Source: Microbotryum silenes-acaulis
Lineage: Eukaryota; Basidiomycota; Microbotryomycetes; Microbotryales; Microbotryaceae
Direction of reading: 5' to 3'
Length of the DNA stretch: 64,000 bases
Assembly (NCBI GenBank): GCA_003665825.1
Contig: QPFY01000001.1
Location: forward strand, 2,225,001 to 2,289,000
Shown: positions 32,025 through 43,812 of the stretch, piece after piece
Position numbering within the stretch: the first letter of the stretch is position 1
Layout: every line of letters begins with the position of its first letter
Program-made: the position numbers and the translations under genes
Notes under the pieces: generated by a model
Told to the model about the DNA's origin: nothing
Seen by the model: only the letters and a program-made list of their open reading frames with translations
Database searches by the model: none

Positions 32025-35000
32025 ATGGAGCAAGACGAACCGCACAGATCCTTGCCCTCGGCCATGGCGGCCAAGCTCTCTTCTCGGCTGTCAGACTGGC
32101 TGCGCCGATTGTCCTCTACGGAATCCGCCCCAGCCTCCACCGCGGACGCCCAATCGATCAAAACCGGAATAAAACACTCGTCGTCGCTCGATGAATCCGA
32201 GCAACGTGATCTATTGGACAATCATCCCACTCTGGAGAAGAATGCCGGTCGGACCTTGTCTCGGACCGAGTCTCACATCCAGGAGAACAATGCCTTTCTC
32301 GACGCCGCCGATCTGGATCCCGAATTTCTAGATAAGAATGGGAAGGAAGTACGAAGAGAATCCCAAATATAACTGCTTGTTTATGGGTATAATGACTGAT
32401 TATACTGTTTCACAGCGTCCGATCGAGACTGCTCAAGATTTTGCAACTCGGTGAGTCCGGACCCAACTGTGGATAAGGCGAATGATGCGTCGTGTTCAAA
32501 TATGTACTAACGCCCATAGATTATCCTATGTTCGATTAGTCTCATGTCACTGGAAGACGACCCATCGATGCAAGTGTACACAGTACGAATGTGGACCATC
32601 GGCATCGCCCTGACCGTCTGTGAGTAGCCTCCCCATGCAACAGAGCACCACCAATTTTCCAGACTAATCAAAGTTCATTTGGCAACAGTTGGCGGAGTGA
32701 TGGGTCAAATCCTGAAATTCCGACCCCAAACATTGGACGTATCCGCTTTGTTCCGTAGGTCACGACCGGCCTCGAACTGAATCGAATTCCACCCCTGACG
32801 TGAATATCTCTACTCCCCCTCAGTGCAACTTGTTGCATATAGTACGTTCGAAACCCACTCCCAGCCTCGCAGATTTTTGGTGGTCCGGGAGTATTGACGA
32901 CTCTTCTTCTTCTTCGCAACAGTCATGGGTGTCGCATGGCACAAAGCTCTTCCCAAGGCCAACAAGAGCCGTTTTTGGGCAATACTGAATCCGGGGCCTT
33001 TCAATATCAAGGAACATGTCTGTATCACCGTCATGGCCGGAGCCGGAGCTTCTGGAGCACTTGCACTCCCCGCGTTTGCCGCTGAGAGGTTGTATTGTGA
33101 GTCCTGCTTGTGAGGATGGGGATCGCTCGAGATGATCACTGATTCCGGGCATGCTTCTGCAGACAACGTCTCGCAAAAGGATTCACTAGCGCTTATGACT
33201 TTGATCGGTGAGTAAAAACGCGAGGAAAACTATGCCAACGCCTCGAGCTGACTTTTCCTTTCTAAACGACCTTGTTGTTCACAGCTTCGCAATTCTGCGG
33301 CTATGGCATGGCCGGACTGTTCCGATCCGTGGTCGTGTACCCGACGTACGCGGTCTGGCCGTCCTTAATCCCTACCGTATCACTTGTGGACACTTTACAG
33401 TGAGTTGGTTAAAGTCATGTAGCGTATCTTAGGAAAGAACGCGGACTCGCTCAGTCGAGACCCGCGGGCGAGGGGAGCCTGCTGCGCAAAATCACATCGC
33501 TTCCTACGGTTTGAGCAGAGAGCTGACGTCTCTCCGAACGTTACCCAGTCGTGACGGTGATCTTTCCGTCCAAAAACGCCGATACAAGGTCTTCTGGATT
33601 GTAAGCGGAAGGACGCCGTCTGTTACTCGTTGAAGAGAGGAGAGCTTACCAGATTCGGCTACAAATTATCCTCCAACAGGTTCTGGTCACGACTTTTGCA
33701 TGGGAATGGTTCCCCCAGGTCATTGCGCCCACATTGACTGGCATCAGCGTATTCTGGTGAGTTAGAGAAATGAAGCTTGGTCTGCTCCACTCACACAGTT
33801 GAACTCATTAACCCTTCCTTGCGCCTTGGCTTGCGCGCAGTCTCGCGAACCGTACGAGCACCAACTTTACCCGTCTCTTCGGCGGTACGACGGGAGCGGA
33901 AGGTCTTGGATTATTCTCCATCAGTTTTGACTGGCTTTCGATCACTTCGGGTACGTTCAGTGCGGATATAGCTCTGATTGAAGTTACAAAATCTGATCCC
34001 ATTGCGTTGGTACATGATCACAGTGCCCTTGTTCCTGCCTTGGGGCACAACCGTTTCTCAAGGCGCCGGTGTGATCCTGGCCGCCATCGTGTCAATCGCC
34101 GGATAGTGAGTTGCGCTCGATCGTTATGTTTTGGACGGTGTTTGACACGTGACCTCCGCTCATTCTTTCAGCTACGGCAACGTCTGGAACTCGCGCCAGC
34201 TTCCTATGTTGGGAAGCACGCTTTTCTATGGGGTGAGTGCGCGCGACACCGACCTTGATTGACCCTATTTTCATAGATCAAATCCATTGACGTTGAATGA
34301 TTGTAGAACGGGACCCTGTACAATCAGAGCCTCATCTTAGATGAAAATCACCAGCTCAACAAAACCGCCCTGGCAATTCAAGGTAAGCGCACTCATGCCG
34401 TCTCGGGAACATGAACTCCACTCACATTCTCTCGTCTTGATTCTCCGTATAACGACAGGTCTCCCTTCGTTTACTTGGACGCGTGCTGGTGCGTAATAAC
34501 CTGAGACGAGATATTTCATAGCATGTTCATATAATTCACGAGATACTGATTCGGTTTCGCTTCTCTGCAGTTTACAACATCGGCACCAACCTTAGTATTA
34601 CAGCGTCAATCGTTCATGTGATTTTGTGAGTTGATGTGACGGGAGGAAGCTGTTGTATGCGAGACTCACTATGTTTGACACTAGGTGGTACCACCCGAGA
34701 ATCATCGAGGCGTGGACAAAGTGGCGTGGCAAGCTTCAAGATGACGCACATTATCTCAAGATGCAAGTCTGTAAGTCTTCACAATGTTTTCGTTTTTCCC
34801 ATCGCAATGCTGATAGTTCTCGAAGAACTGCTAATTGATATCTCTCTTCGCACGAAGACCCCGAATGCCCGGCATGGTGGTATGTAGCCACCGTCGGTGT
34901 CTCCTTCATCCTCGCCCTCATTCCTCTGTACCTGTCGAACACCGGTCTTCCTTGGTGGGGCCTCGTCATAGCCTATATATTCGCCGCAGCATACCTGCCT

Positions 35001-37016
35001 GGTAAGCCCAGAAAGACTATCTTCGAACGCTTCCGGCCTCGCAGACCTGACACGTTGGGGAATCTTGCGCAGTCGTCGTGCTGTTGCAGGCGATCACCGG
35101 TTTTGGAAACACGGCTGGTGCTCTCACTCAAATGTAAACAATTCATGCAGCAAGAAATTATGACTTCATGTCAAACGGCTTATTGAGGCGTTGCTTCTAC
35201 TTAGGCTTGGCGCTGAACTGGTCCCGCACAACGCTCGAGCAAACCTCTACTTCCGAGTAAGCTCTCATCCGCTCAGCACCATCTCCAAGGACAGTCCAGA
35301 CTTACGCAGGCGTTGGATTCACTACCTTCAGCTCTATAGCAGTCACAGTGTCGCACAAGGCGCCGTGATGACCAAGACTCTCAAGGTGAGCTGCTTTGGG
35401 CAGTCACGCACTCCGCAGGCGTGAGATGCTGATTTTGGGCTGTGCGGTTTCACTCTTTCTTTTGGGATTTCAGTTTGGCCAAGTAAGTCATCCTCCGAAT
35501 CCATAAAGACATAGGAGATGATTGATTCTGACCTGTATCTATTGTACCTTTGTCACAGTACACCAAGGTAATACCGACTCGGATCTGCGCAAGTTCGGGT
35601 ATGGAACACTAATCACAGTTTTCACCCCGCCCCTGTGTTCAGATCCCACCTCGTGCAATGTTCGTAAGTCTACTAGCCCGCACTGAGGAAGTCTTAGTTC
35701 CGATGTGCACCGGACTGACCTCAAGGTGTTGTAATCCACCAGTTGGTGCAGTTCTTCGGGACCCTCGTCGGATCGATCTGCCAATACGGGATTGTCAGTT
35801 CCTGCCCTTTCTTGCGTCATCGGTCGCAAGTACTAAAGCCAACTCTTCTGAACTACAGCTGCATTGGATCGTGACGACGCATTTTGCGACGTTGCTCACC
35901 GTCGAAGGCACCAGTCAATGGACCGGCTCGAGTGTCCAAGCTTTCAACGCGCAGGTAAGTCCCGGGGGCAGGTGGCGCGGCAGTATACAGAAGTCCAAAC
36001 TGACATTTCCATCGGAAATCGATCGTGTTATAGGCAGTCACGTAAGCCGTAAAATCTGAGCAGGCCCTCGAAGTGATGTGACAACTGACTCGAGCCAATC
36101 TCTGATCGAATAGCTGGGGAGCGCTCGGAAAGGAGATGGTCAGTTGTTCTTGCCTCCGGTGTGCATGTCTTCTGTGCGACTGTTTACTGATCATTATTTG
36201 ACCAATCCCATTACAGTATGGTCCAGGTACATCGAAATGTTGGCCCAACTTCATTTGAAATCGGAGCTCACGAGCTCACCCACCTCATTCTTTTCAGGCA
36301 ACAAATACTTCATCGTCCCCATGGCACTCGGTCAGTCTGAAAAACCACTTCTTGACGATACCTCTACCCTTTCAGATTAGTTTCTGACACTCCTTTTATG
36401 TCTCCAAGTCATTGGAATGTTCGTTCCCGTCCCGCTCTGGGTCGCACATCGTTATTATCCCAAACTCGGCTTCAACCGAGTCATCACCCCCGCGCTCTGC
36501 TCGGCCATCGGTTTGCTCTCCGTAAGCTATCTCACCCTACAACTCGAAACGAGCAAGTGACCTGACTCATCCTCTCATTCCTTTCAGTCCGGTATCACTT
36601 CAAGCATAATGTCGTACTTCATGGTCGCCATCTTCTCGCAGTTCTACCTGCGCACGCGCCATCCGACCTTCTTCCGAAAGTACAACTACCTCGTCGCCGC
36701 CGCTCTCGATGTAAGTATCACCATTATCGCAACTCCTCCTTCCCGCTCCAATCACATCGGGGAATTAACACATTATATTTTCACTTAACTGGACAGGGAG
36801 GAACCCAATTGATGGTGTTCGTCGCAACCTTCTCCATCAACGGCGGTGGGGGCGTCGTTCGCCAGTTCCCCTATTGGGCTCTCAAGCCCCGAGGGCAGCA
36901 TGATTGTCAGTCCTGCTCCAGAGTTTTTCCCTCCGAGTAAAAAAGCTAACTCGATACAAGCACCCTTCTTTCTTGGATCAGATTGCGCGATGCTGCCCAA
37001 ACCGGGAAAAGCATGA
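32025..37016 (+). CDS. OPT-family oligopeptide transporter, copy 2 (34 exons)
   Basis: A tandem paralogue of the preceding gene with 812 aa. Exon 1 is 32025-32348. Exons 2 to 34 (32416-32450 to 36982-37016) have the same lengths and phases as copy 1, including the 9-nt exons 35474-35482 (FGQ) and 35559-35567 (YTK) and the 8-nt exon 36034-36041. The NPG motif is canonical here (NPGPFNIKEH), as is KIPPRAMF. The shared N-terminal mark is HIQENNAFLD(E/A)ADLDP. Copies differ most in the first 90 residues, which are cytosolic and may govern regulation or turnover. Introns differ in sequence and length, so the duplication is not recent. An in-frame ATG at 32064 (MAAKL) is an alternative start. The gene converges with the NUR1-like gene 170 bp downstream. 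Confidence 0.92.
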
Positions 37017-37185
37017 AAGGCCTTCTTTGCTTGTCCAAGTTCTCTTGTCCTCGGTTGTCCTTTTTACGAAAAAACAATCCTGTAGCTTCCTTTCGACGTA
37101 CGCAAAGAAATAGGCATGTAATCTACCATTCTACGCATCTTACCAAAAAATCCACAGCCCATACCCACCGCCTCTGCGTGGTATC

Positions 37186-37777
37186 CTACGCATACCCACC
37201 ATACCCAACCGCAACGCTCTTCCTCCCTCTCCTACCACCACCACCCAAAGACGTCGCCGTGTTCGTCAAACTTGAGGTCGAGGTCGAAGCACTGACCAAT
37301 TTCCTTCCATTCGCCTTCAATTGCTCGACGCGGTACTCGTGATTTTCAACCACTTGATCCTCAGGATCACTCGGATCTTCTTGCTCTTGCTCCTCCTCCT
37401 CCGGTTCATACCGCTCCCTCGGACCAAGTCCTACACTACTCATCCTCTTCTTCCTCCCACTCCCCCCCAAACTAATTCTCGAGCTCCCCGCACTACCCAC
37501 ACTCCCCTCCTCCAACCCGATCCCACTATCGGACCCCAAAGCCAAAGTACCCCTCCTATACTCCCTCCTAAAGCCCTCAAACTCGGGATCGATCGTGGTC
37601 GTACCTTTATCATACTTTTGCACAAACAGACGAGGGTGCACGAAGCGCGCGTTGTATTCGTGCATGACTTCGGATTGCACTGTTTGTCGATCGGAGAGGA
37701 GGTGGGTGTACGAATCGATGAGGAGCGTCGTCTGTGCGAGTGGGAGAGGGGGGTTAGGAAGTGGATTCGGAGGATGA

Positions 37778-37811
<34 letters not shown>

Positions 37812-39146
37812 GAACTTACCTGCATTACGACCAATGCACCTACGAGTGCAAACGGGATGAGGTTATAGGGCGTAAGGAAATGGTACAAGACCGCCAAAGG
37901 CGGTGGGTAAAAACTAGAGCATTCACGATGTCGCCAACATCAGCCACCACGAACCGAGTACAAAGATGCTGGATAGTCCTGGATATTGCTCACGAAAAGA
38001 TGAGAAGGGACCATTTGACGTAGTCCGGCGTCCAGACGTTGAGCTCTTGCACTTCGAACGATTTGGGCTCGTCGTCGTCGTCGTCGCTGGCTTTCGACTT
38101 GGCAAAGAGGCGACCTTTGAGGAATGAGAAGAAGCTTCGCCGTGTAGGACGAGTCGGGGCATTTGGAGGCGCTTGAAAGTCCAGCGTTGTTGAGCGAGCG
38201 TTGGGAGAAGCCAGTGGGTCCTGGGGCAAGGTGAGAGGAGAGGAAGGGCGAGTCAGGTCGTCGGAGCACTTAGAAAAGAGAGCGACGTGATCAGACCTTT
38301 CGGAGCATGAGGTGGTACTTGCGCCGCCGTGTGAAGAGGTAGGCCGCATTGCCAAGTGAGATGGCGACCAACAGTATCGAAAGGATCGTCGCCTGGAGCA
38401 AGACAGCGAGATATCTGATCAGCACCCCTTTCGCAGAACACTTGATCTAAGTCCGTGCTGTCCGACGCCTGACGTACGAGCCAGCCCCAGCTCAGCCTCT
38501 GACTCTGCATCGCCTGCAACCTGAGCGCCTGCAGGCGTTGTTCGGCCGTCTTGAGATCACTCGGATTGGCGAGGAACCTTGACGACCTGACCGACGAAGA
38601 GCGGGTGATCCATGTCGGGAGCACGCTCGCGAAACTCGGCAGTCGGAGCACGACGTGAAGCACGTTCAATCCGATGCTGAGCGGAATCCCGGCGGCGTCG
38701 AACGAGAGCAGTTCCCACGAGGTTGACATTGAAAGGATTGCAGTCGATGGCCAGTCGATGGCCCTGTCGCAGCACACACACGAAACAGAGTGTCAGCTCC
38801 GAGTGGCGCACGCTGACGAGCAGCCTTGCGTTGGATGACGTCGTCGCGGCCATGCGACCTACTTTTCTGCCAAACTGCGCTGTCGAACCCTGCGTGGACT
38901 GTGACGAGGGGTTTGTTGCAGTGCTTCCCGAGCGAGAAACTTGCCGACGGGTGTCGATATTTGCCCCCTGTCGCGGGGAGGAGCTGCAAAGCGTCGCTTG
39001 GACGACGAGCCGATCGGATGCAACGACAACTGCGAGCTTGACAGGTCGTGTGATGCACCATGACTCGGGGTCGAGGGCGTCGCGAGTGAGGACGAGGTGC
39101 CGGACGAATGCCTCGAGCGGCGATACGGCGGTGTAGAGAGGTTCAT
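37186..39146 (-). CDS. Nuclear rim protein NUR1/Mug154-like (7 exons)
   Basis: Minus-strand exons 39146-38863, 38763-38478, 38392-38297, 38220-37994, 37968-37927, 37913-37820 and 37731-37186 give about 524 aa. The start MNLSTPPYRRSRHSSG opens a basic Ser-rich N-terminus. Four hydrophobic segments follow: IPLSIGLNVLHVVLRL, ATILSILLVAISLGNAAYLF, WSLLIFSSIFVLGSWWLML and LIPFALVGALVVMQTTLLI. The block QSEVMHEYNARFVHPRLF resembles the conserved end of the Nur1/Mug154 family (DUF2418). Members sit in the inner nuclear envelope and in yeast tether rDNA and telomeric chromatin. The C-terminal tail is Glu/Ser-rich. Intron 6 contains a 31-nt homopolymer. The family call rests on remembered motif and topology, so it is moderate; the gene structure is strong. 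Confidence 0.7.
37780..37810. repeat. 31-nt poly-G (coding-strand poly-C) tract in intron 6 of the NUR1-like gene
   Basis: An unbroken run of 31 G on the plus strand ends 9 nt from the splice donor of the minus-strand gene, whose intron starts GTAAGTTCA and then runs into poly-C. Confidence 0.9.
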
Positions 39147-39549
39147 CCTCGCACGTGAAAGGCCATGTACGAGCGCAGAGAAGCGAAGGCTTACTGCTCC
39201 AACTCGACGCGCGCGCAGGCAACCCACGAGTGCGCCTCGGTCAATTGCGATTACTCCGACATTACGATTGAGGTAATCACTCCTGACTTGGGGGGTTTCG
39301 GTGACCAAAGTTTCACTCTGTGTCTGAACCCATATGTCCCGGGAGAACTCTGTGTAAAAGTGAGCCCGACGAATTTTAATTTTTGTGCGGTCATCTGTCG
39401 ATGCACACCAGATCAAACACCGAAGTTTCCCCAGGCTGCCGGCGGCTCGTCGGCTATCTCGAGTTCCGTGACGCCACTGAGGGCGACTGTCCGACCGGCT
39501 CACTTCCTCGCGCTACGCAACCTCACCCTTACCCACAGTATCCTTTCAG
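39147..39549. promoter_or_regulatory. Divergent promoter, NUR1-like gene and AYR1-like gene
   Basis: 403 bp separate the two start codons. A TTTTAATTTTTG stretch near 39374 is AT-rich relative to its surroundings. No specific site was assigned. Confidence 0.45.
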
Positions 39550-40995
39550 ATGGCGCCCAAGATCGTGCTCATCACAGGATGCAGTGAGGGTGGTATTGGG
39601 TGAGTTCCTTCGAGCACGTTCACGACAGCACCCCCGTATAGACAGCGGTCAAGCTCGGAGCCTATTCCAGCCTACATCATCCTTACTAATCCTTCCCAAA
39701 TCATGTCCTACCCACCTCCTCCCTCCTCCCTCCTCCCTCCACCATTCCCCACCTTCCCCACCTTTCCCTTTCCCCCACCAGCAACGCCCTCTGCCAAGCC
39801 TACTCCCGCGCCGGATGTCACGTGTTCGCAACAGCCCGTCGTCTTTCAGCGATGGAAAATCTCCCTTCTTCGGTCGACAGGATCCAACTCGACGTTTTGA
39901 ACGAGGAGGATTGTAAGAAGGCGGTGCAGGAGGTCGTCGATAAGGTGGGGAGGATCGATATTCTTGGTAAGGCTCAAGTTTTTGGAAGCGGTCTTGGAGA
40001 CGGGGGTTGGGTTGAGGATGAAGGCTCAAACTGACTTGGGGGTTCTTGCGTGCTCGATCATCTACCTAGTCAACAACGCTGGTGCAGGAGGCACCGGAGC
40101 TTTGATGGACTTCCCCGTTGATCAAGCCAAAGTCAGAAATTCACCTCAAAATTCGCGCGCTCAAAAAAAAAGTCCTGCGCTAATTCCCATCTCTTCCCTT
40201 CCGATCCTTCCAGGCCGTCTTCGACACCAACCTCTTCGCTCCCATGCGTTTGGCCCAATTGGTCGTCCCCCACATGGCGAAGAAAAAGTCCGGTTTGATC
40301 ATCAACATTGGTTCGATCGTCGGTTCGTCCTAGCCTGCTCCCCCCCACAAAAAGAAGCCTATAGCCAATCTCGCCCCCCTTTCGTTATACGAAACAGGTG
40401 TGATCCCCACCCCCTGGGCCGGTGTTTACGCCACATCCAAAGCGGCCATTCACGCCTGGTCCGAGGTGTTGCGCATGGAAGTCAAAGGCTTAGGCATCAA
40501 CGTCATGGTCGTCGCTCCGGGAGCGATTACGAGTGGGTTCGGCAAGAAGCAGGCCGATAGCTTTGATTTACCTCAAGGTACGATCGGGGACGAAGAGGGG
40601 AGTGTGTGGAGTGTTTTGGAAAGTTTGGAACTGTTTTTTTTTTTTGAATTTTTATGATCAGATTCGTTGTACCATTCCGTCGCGCAACGCATCATGGATC
40701 GAGCGGCGATGTCCCAACGAGCCGGTAAGCTTTACTCATATCACCTTCCAAAACTCCAAACTTCGATTCGAACTGAGCCCCTCCCTTCTCCTCGATCAAA
40801 AAATAATTAGATCATACCATGCCCGCCTCGAAATTAGCCCAGGGTATCGTCACTCGATCTCTCCGACCCAACCCCGCGACCTACTACACCGCAGGAGGGA
40901 AGGCGTTCCTGTTTTGGATTTTGGAGAGGTTGCCTCGATCGTTCGTGTGGTTCGTGTTGGCGAGGGCGTTGGGGACGAATCAAGTTGGGAAATGA
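39550..40995 (+). CDS. Short-chain dehydrogenase/reductase, AYR1-like (7 exons)
   Basis: Exons 39550-39599, 39782-39966, 40070-40131, 40214-40322, 40398-40577, 40662-40724 and 40811-40995 give about 277 aa. The Rossmann motif is TGCSEGGIG (residues 9-17), followed by ATARR for NADP(H) preference, LDVLN, NNAG (80-83), NIGSIV, and the catalytic YATSK (Tyr146, Lys150). The C-terminal part ends in a hydrophobic segment, FLFWILERLPRSFVWFVLAR, which fits anchoring on lipid droplets or ER. AYR1 reduces 1-acyl-dihydroxyacetone phosphate in phosphatidic acid synthesis. Closely related reductases act on other lipids, so the exact substrate is inferred. Confidence 0.85.
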
Positions 40996-42222
40996 TGGGG
41001 GCAGATTTTACTCGTTTTTTTTTTTTGGCAAGAATTGTATTGTTTGTGTTGTTATGATGAATGATCAATCAATCTGTCTTGTCGTTGTCGTTTTTTTACC
41101 CACCCAGAATTGATCGGAATGGACCACGCAAGCTGATTTGACTCCTACCTGAACTCCTACCTGAAACCAAACGCACAAAGCCTACCCACAAAGCCTACCG
41201 ACGAGAGATGACCCAATCAACGCAAACCCTCTGACCTAAGTATTCAGTCGATGATGTTGGAGGAGAAAGAACGATTGAAAGGTTGCGATTTCGATGAACG
41301 AAACAGAATTGAGTCACCAGAAAACAGTGAAGGGGGCGGGAACGAAGAACTCACAGCTGCCGTCGGGGGGAGTAAGAGCCACCGTTGCTGTATTGGAAGA
41401 AGCGCACCAACGACGCGGTGAAACTCCATCGTGATGACGCTGATGACGACGATGAGGAACAGGATGGGCAAAGACACCAGTCGGATCATCTTGGAAGCGG
41501 GCTGCAAGAGTCGGATGCTGTCAAATCAGTGGGCGAGAACGTCGTAACAACTTCGAATTCCTCGTACGACCGCAGGAGCCGACGGGCGAGAGAAGAGGAT
41601 CAAGAAGGGGCTCACCATCTGGCGCAACGAAGGTCGATTGTGCTCAAAGTAAATAAGTTGAGCTCAATCATGGATGGTCAAAGAGCAGTGGCCTATGAAG
41701 ACGCGTGCAAGAGGGAGAGGTGCGATCGCATTCGGCGCTCGCGGTCGGCATGCCTGATCAGATCGCTAGGCCCCTATCGAACCCATGCCGACTTTCAGTC
41801 AAGTTATTGAGTGCGAACAATCGCGATTCGAACCCACCTCAGATTGAGCACACAAAGATTCCCCTAACCGGGAGAATGGCGCTTTCACACACCCTATTCA
41901 CAGATGTACCACCTACCTGTTCACCAACGCTCGCGATCGGTCTCGACACCCCAGTCCGGACGATCCAATGACACGTGAACAGCGAGTAATTTTCAAACTT
42001 CAATATGATGCAAAAACGAATTAAGGGTGTAATATTTATATAGTAAGGTGATTCGGTAGGAAGGGTAAAATCGAGGTCTAGACCCCCTTGATAGGAAGAG
42101 AAGCTTGATCAAGAGAGCAGCAAGCGCGACTGAGCAAGCAAGCGAATCAAGATGGTGAAATACCAAGATGGCGAAGTGGTGGAGTAGGCGATCCTTCTTG
42201 AAGGTCCGACAACGCAGATAAC
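40996..42222. other. Intergenic with a short membrane-type ORF
   Basis: A minus-strand ORF (41244-41507) contains MIRLVSLPILFLIVVISVIT, one clear hydrophobic segment, after a potential CAG acceptor. I could not join it into a credible gene: the upstream candidate exon (a minus-strand ATG near 41673) does not keep frame. Otherwise I see nothing. Confidence 0.35.
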
Positions 42223-43170
42223 TTAAGCGTTGACCAAAGTCGACCTCCTCATACCCCCACCCGAACGAGCCTTAACGCCAAGGGCGAAGACGAAGATGAG
42301 CGCGATGAAGAGGAGCAAGGTCTGGGTCCAGGTGACGCCGACAAGACCCTTGACGACCTTGCAGCGCGAGAAGTTCTCGATCCCGGAGCAGTGCAGCTTG
42401 TCCGTCAAGGCGGTGAGCGACGCGACACCGATCAAGAGGAGGATCTGGGAGTAGAGGGAGGGATGGAGCATCAGCACAGCCAAACCTCTTGTAGAAACGC
42501 TAGTGCTTGCTAATGGTACTCACGAAAGCAATGGCAAGACCAATGATGTGGGCAAAGATTCCAAAGAGGACGTTGTCGGGCTTGACAGCGACACCGACCA
42601 CGAGGAAGACTGGAAAGAGGCCACGACCGAAGAAGTCAGAACCAAATAGTTGGAGGAATCTCAGATATCCGTAGGGTCCACTCACCCGACACGAAAAAGG
42701 ACCAGATCGAACCGGCGAGGATGATGCGGATTCGGTCACGGTCTGATATCAAGGCCCAAGAAGGAAGGTACGGAAACGTTCGGCACAGGTCAGCTCGTCT
42801 TGGTTCTGCTGCAAGCTGCGAATCCAGTTCCCTCGAGTGCAAGGTAGGGTGTCGAAGCTGACGGGTGCCATCGAAGACACTCACAGGAGATGTTGGGGTA
42901 ACCGTGCGAGTTGTAGTGCGCCACCAGCGATGCGGACATGGCGAGCGTGATGATACCGATCAAGGTGATCTAATTGCGTTAGAGAACAGGTCAGTACTGT
43001 GCACTTCGAGGGTCAGAGGGCGCCTGGTATCCTTCGTGCGCGAGCACGGAAGTTGATCGATGGCACGTGCTGAATAGGCGACAAGGGACAGGGGGTCGAC
43101 GAAGAGGACAACGACGTACCAGGCCAAGAAGGGGAGCATGCACGAGCTTGACAGTTCCTTCGGAAACCAT
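42223..43170 (-). CDS. Four-TM MARVEL-like membrane protein (5 exons)
   Basis: Minus-strand exons 43170-43120, 42969-42885, 42742-42686, 42609-42524 and 42444-42223 give about 166 aa. Hydrophobic segments are ITLIGIITLAMSASLV, IILAGSIWSFFVSVFLVVGV, LFGIFAHIIGLAIAFILLLI and WTQTLLLFIALIFVFALG, giving a four-TM layout. A Cys-containing loop, DKLHCSGIENFSRC, lies between TM3 and TM4. The tail is short and basic (GGGMRRSTLVNA). Size, topology and loop position suit fungal MARVEL-domain proteins, which organise plasma-membrane or vesicle domains. No catalytic residues are expected. Exon phases all agree. The family name is a best guess. Confidence 0.7.
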
Positions 43171-43812
43171 GGTTGATGGTGAGTTTTGTGTTTTGGTGAG
43201 AAAGAGGCTGAGCAAGGAAGCTGGACGGGTGTGTGCGCGTTTGGATGTGAGTGGCAGAAGGACAAGAGACGGGAGCCAAGTGGAGCAGCGACGTGCGACA
43301 ATTCCCCGTTCAGTCAGCGAGAGTCAGCGCGGCCGATCCCAAGCGTGGCTGCGTCGGCGCAGAGGCAGCTGGTCAGGCCGTCAGGCCGTCAGGCGCGCAA
43401 ATCACCTCCCCCCCCGCCGCGCGCGCCGCCATATCATGCGAGGAGATTGACGTCATAGTCTGGGTCGGGACCTTTTTTGTGGTGATCCCTTGCACCGGCC
43501 CGCGAAAGGTAGGTAGTCTCAGTTGGCTCACGTTTGGCCAGAAATCAGCAGCAAGCACAGCCAGCTCTTCTGCTGGCCTGCGTGGCTAATTGACTTCCAT
43601 CATCGATCAGAATGGCCGGGCTGTGCGTTTCGCAACCCCCATACTTTTTCGTCATAGGGGGTCCGTTTCTTCGAAGCCCTTCCATTCGATGCCAGTAGGG
43701 CTCTCCTCCAAATCGTACTGAATTCATTTCAATCTAGGCAACCAAGACGGGACAGATGATATCAACTCTCCTCAAATTCGTTCTCTCCTTTCTACACAGC
43801 TTCCACCTCTCT

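Noticed and set aside
41815..41845. GATTCGAACCC, like a reversed tRNA T-loop
   Set aside because: The flanking stem bases are not complementary and no cloverleaf forms on either strand.
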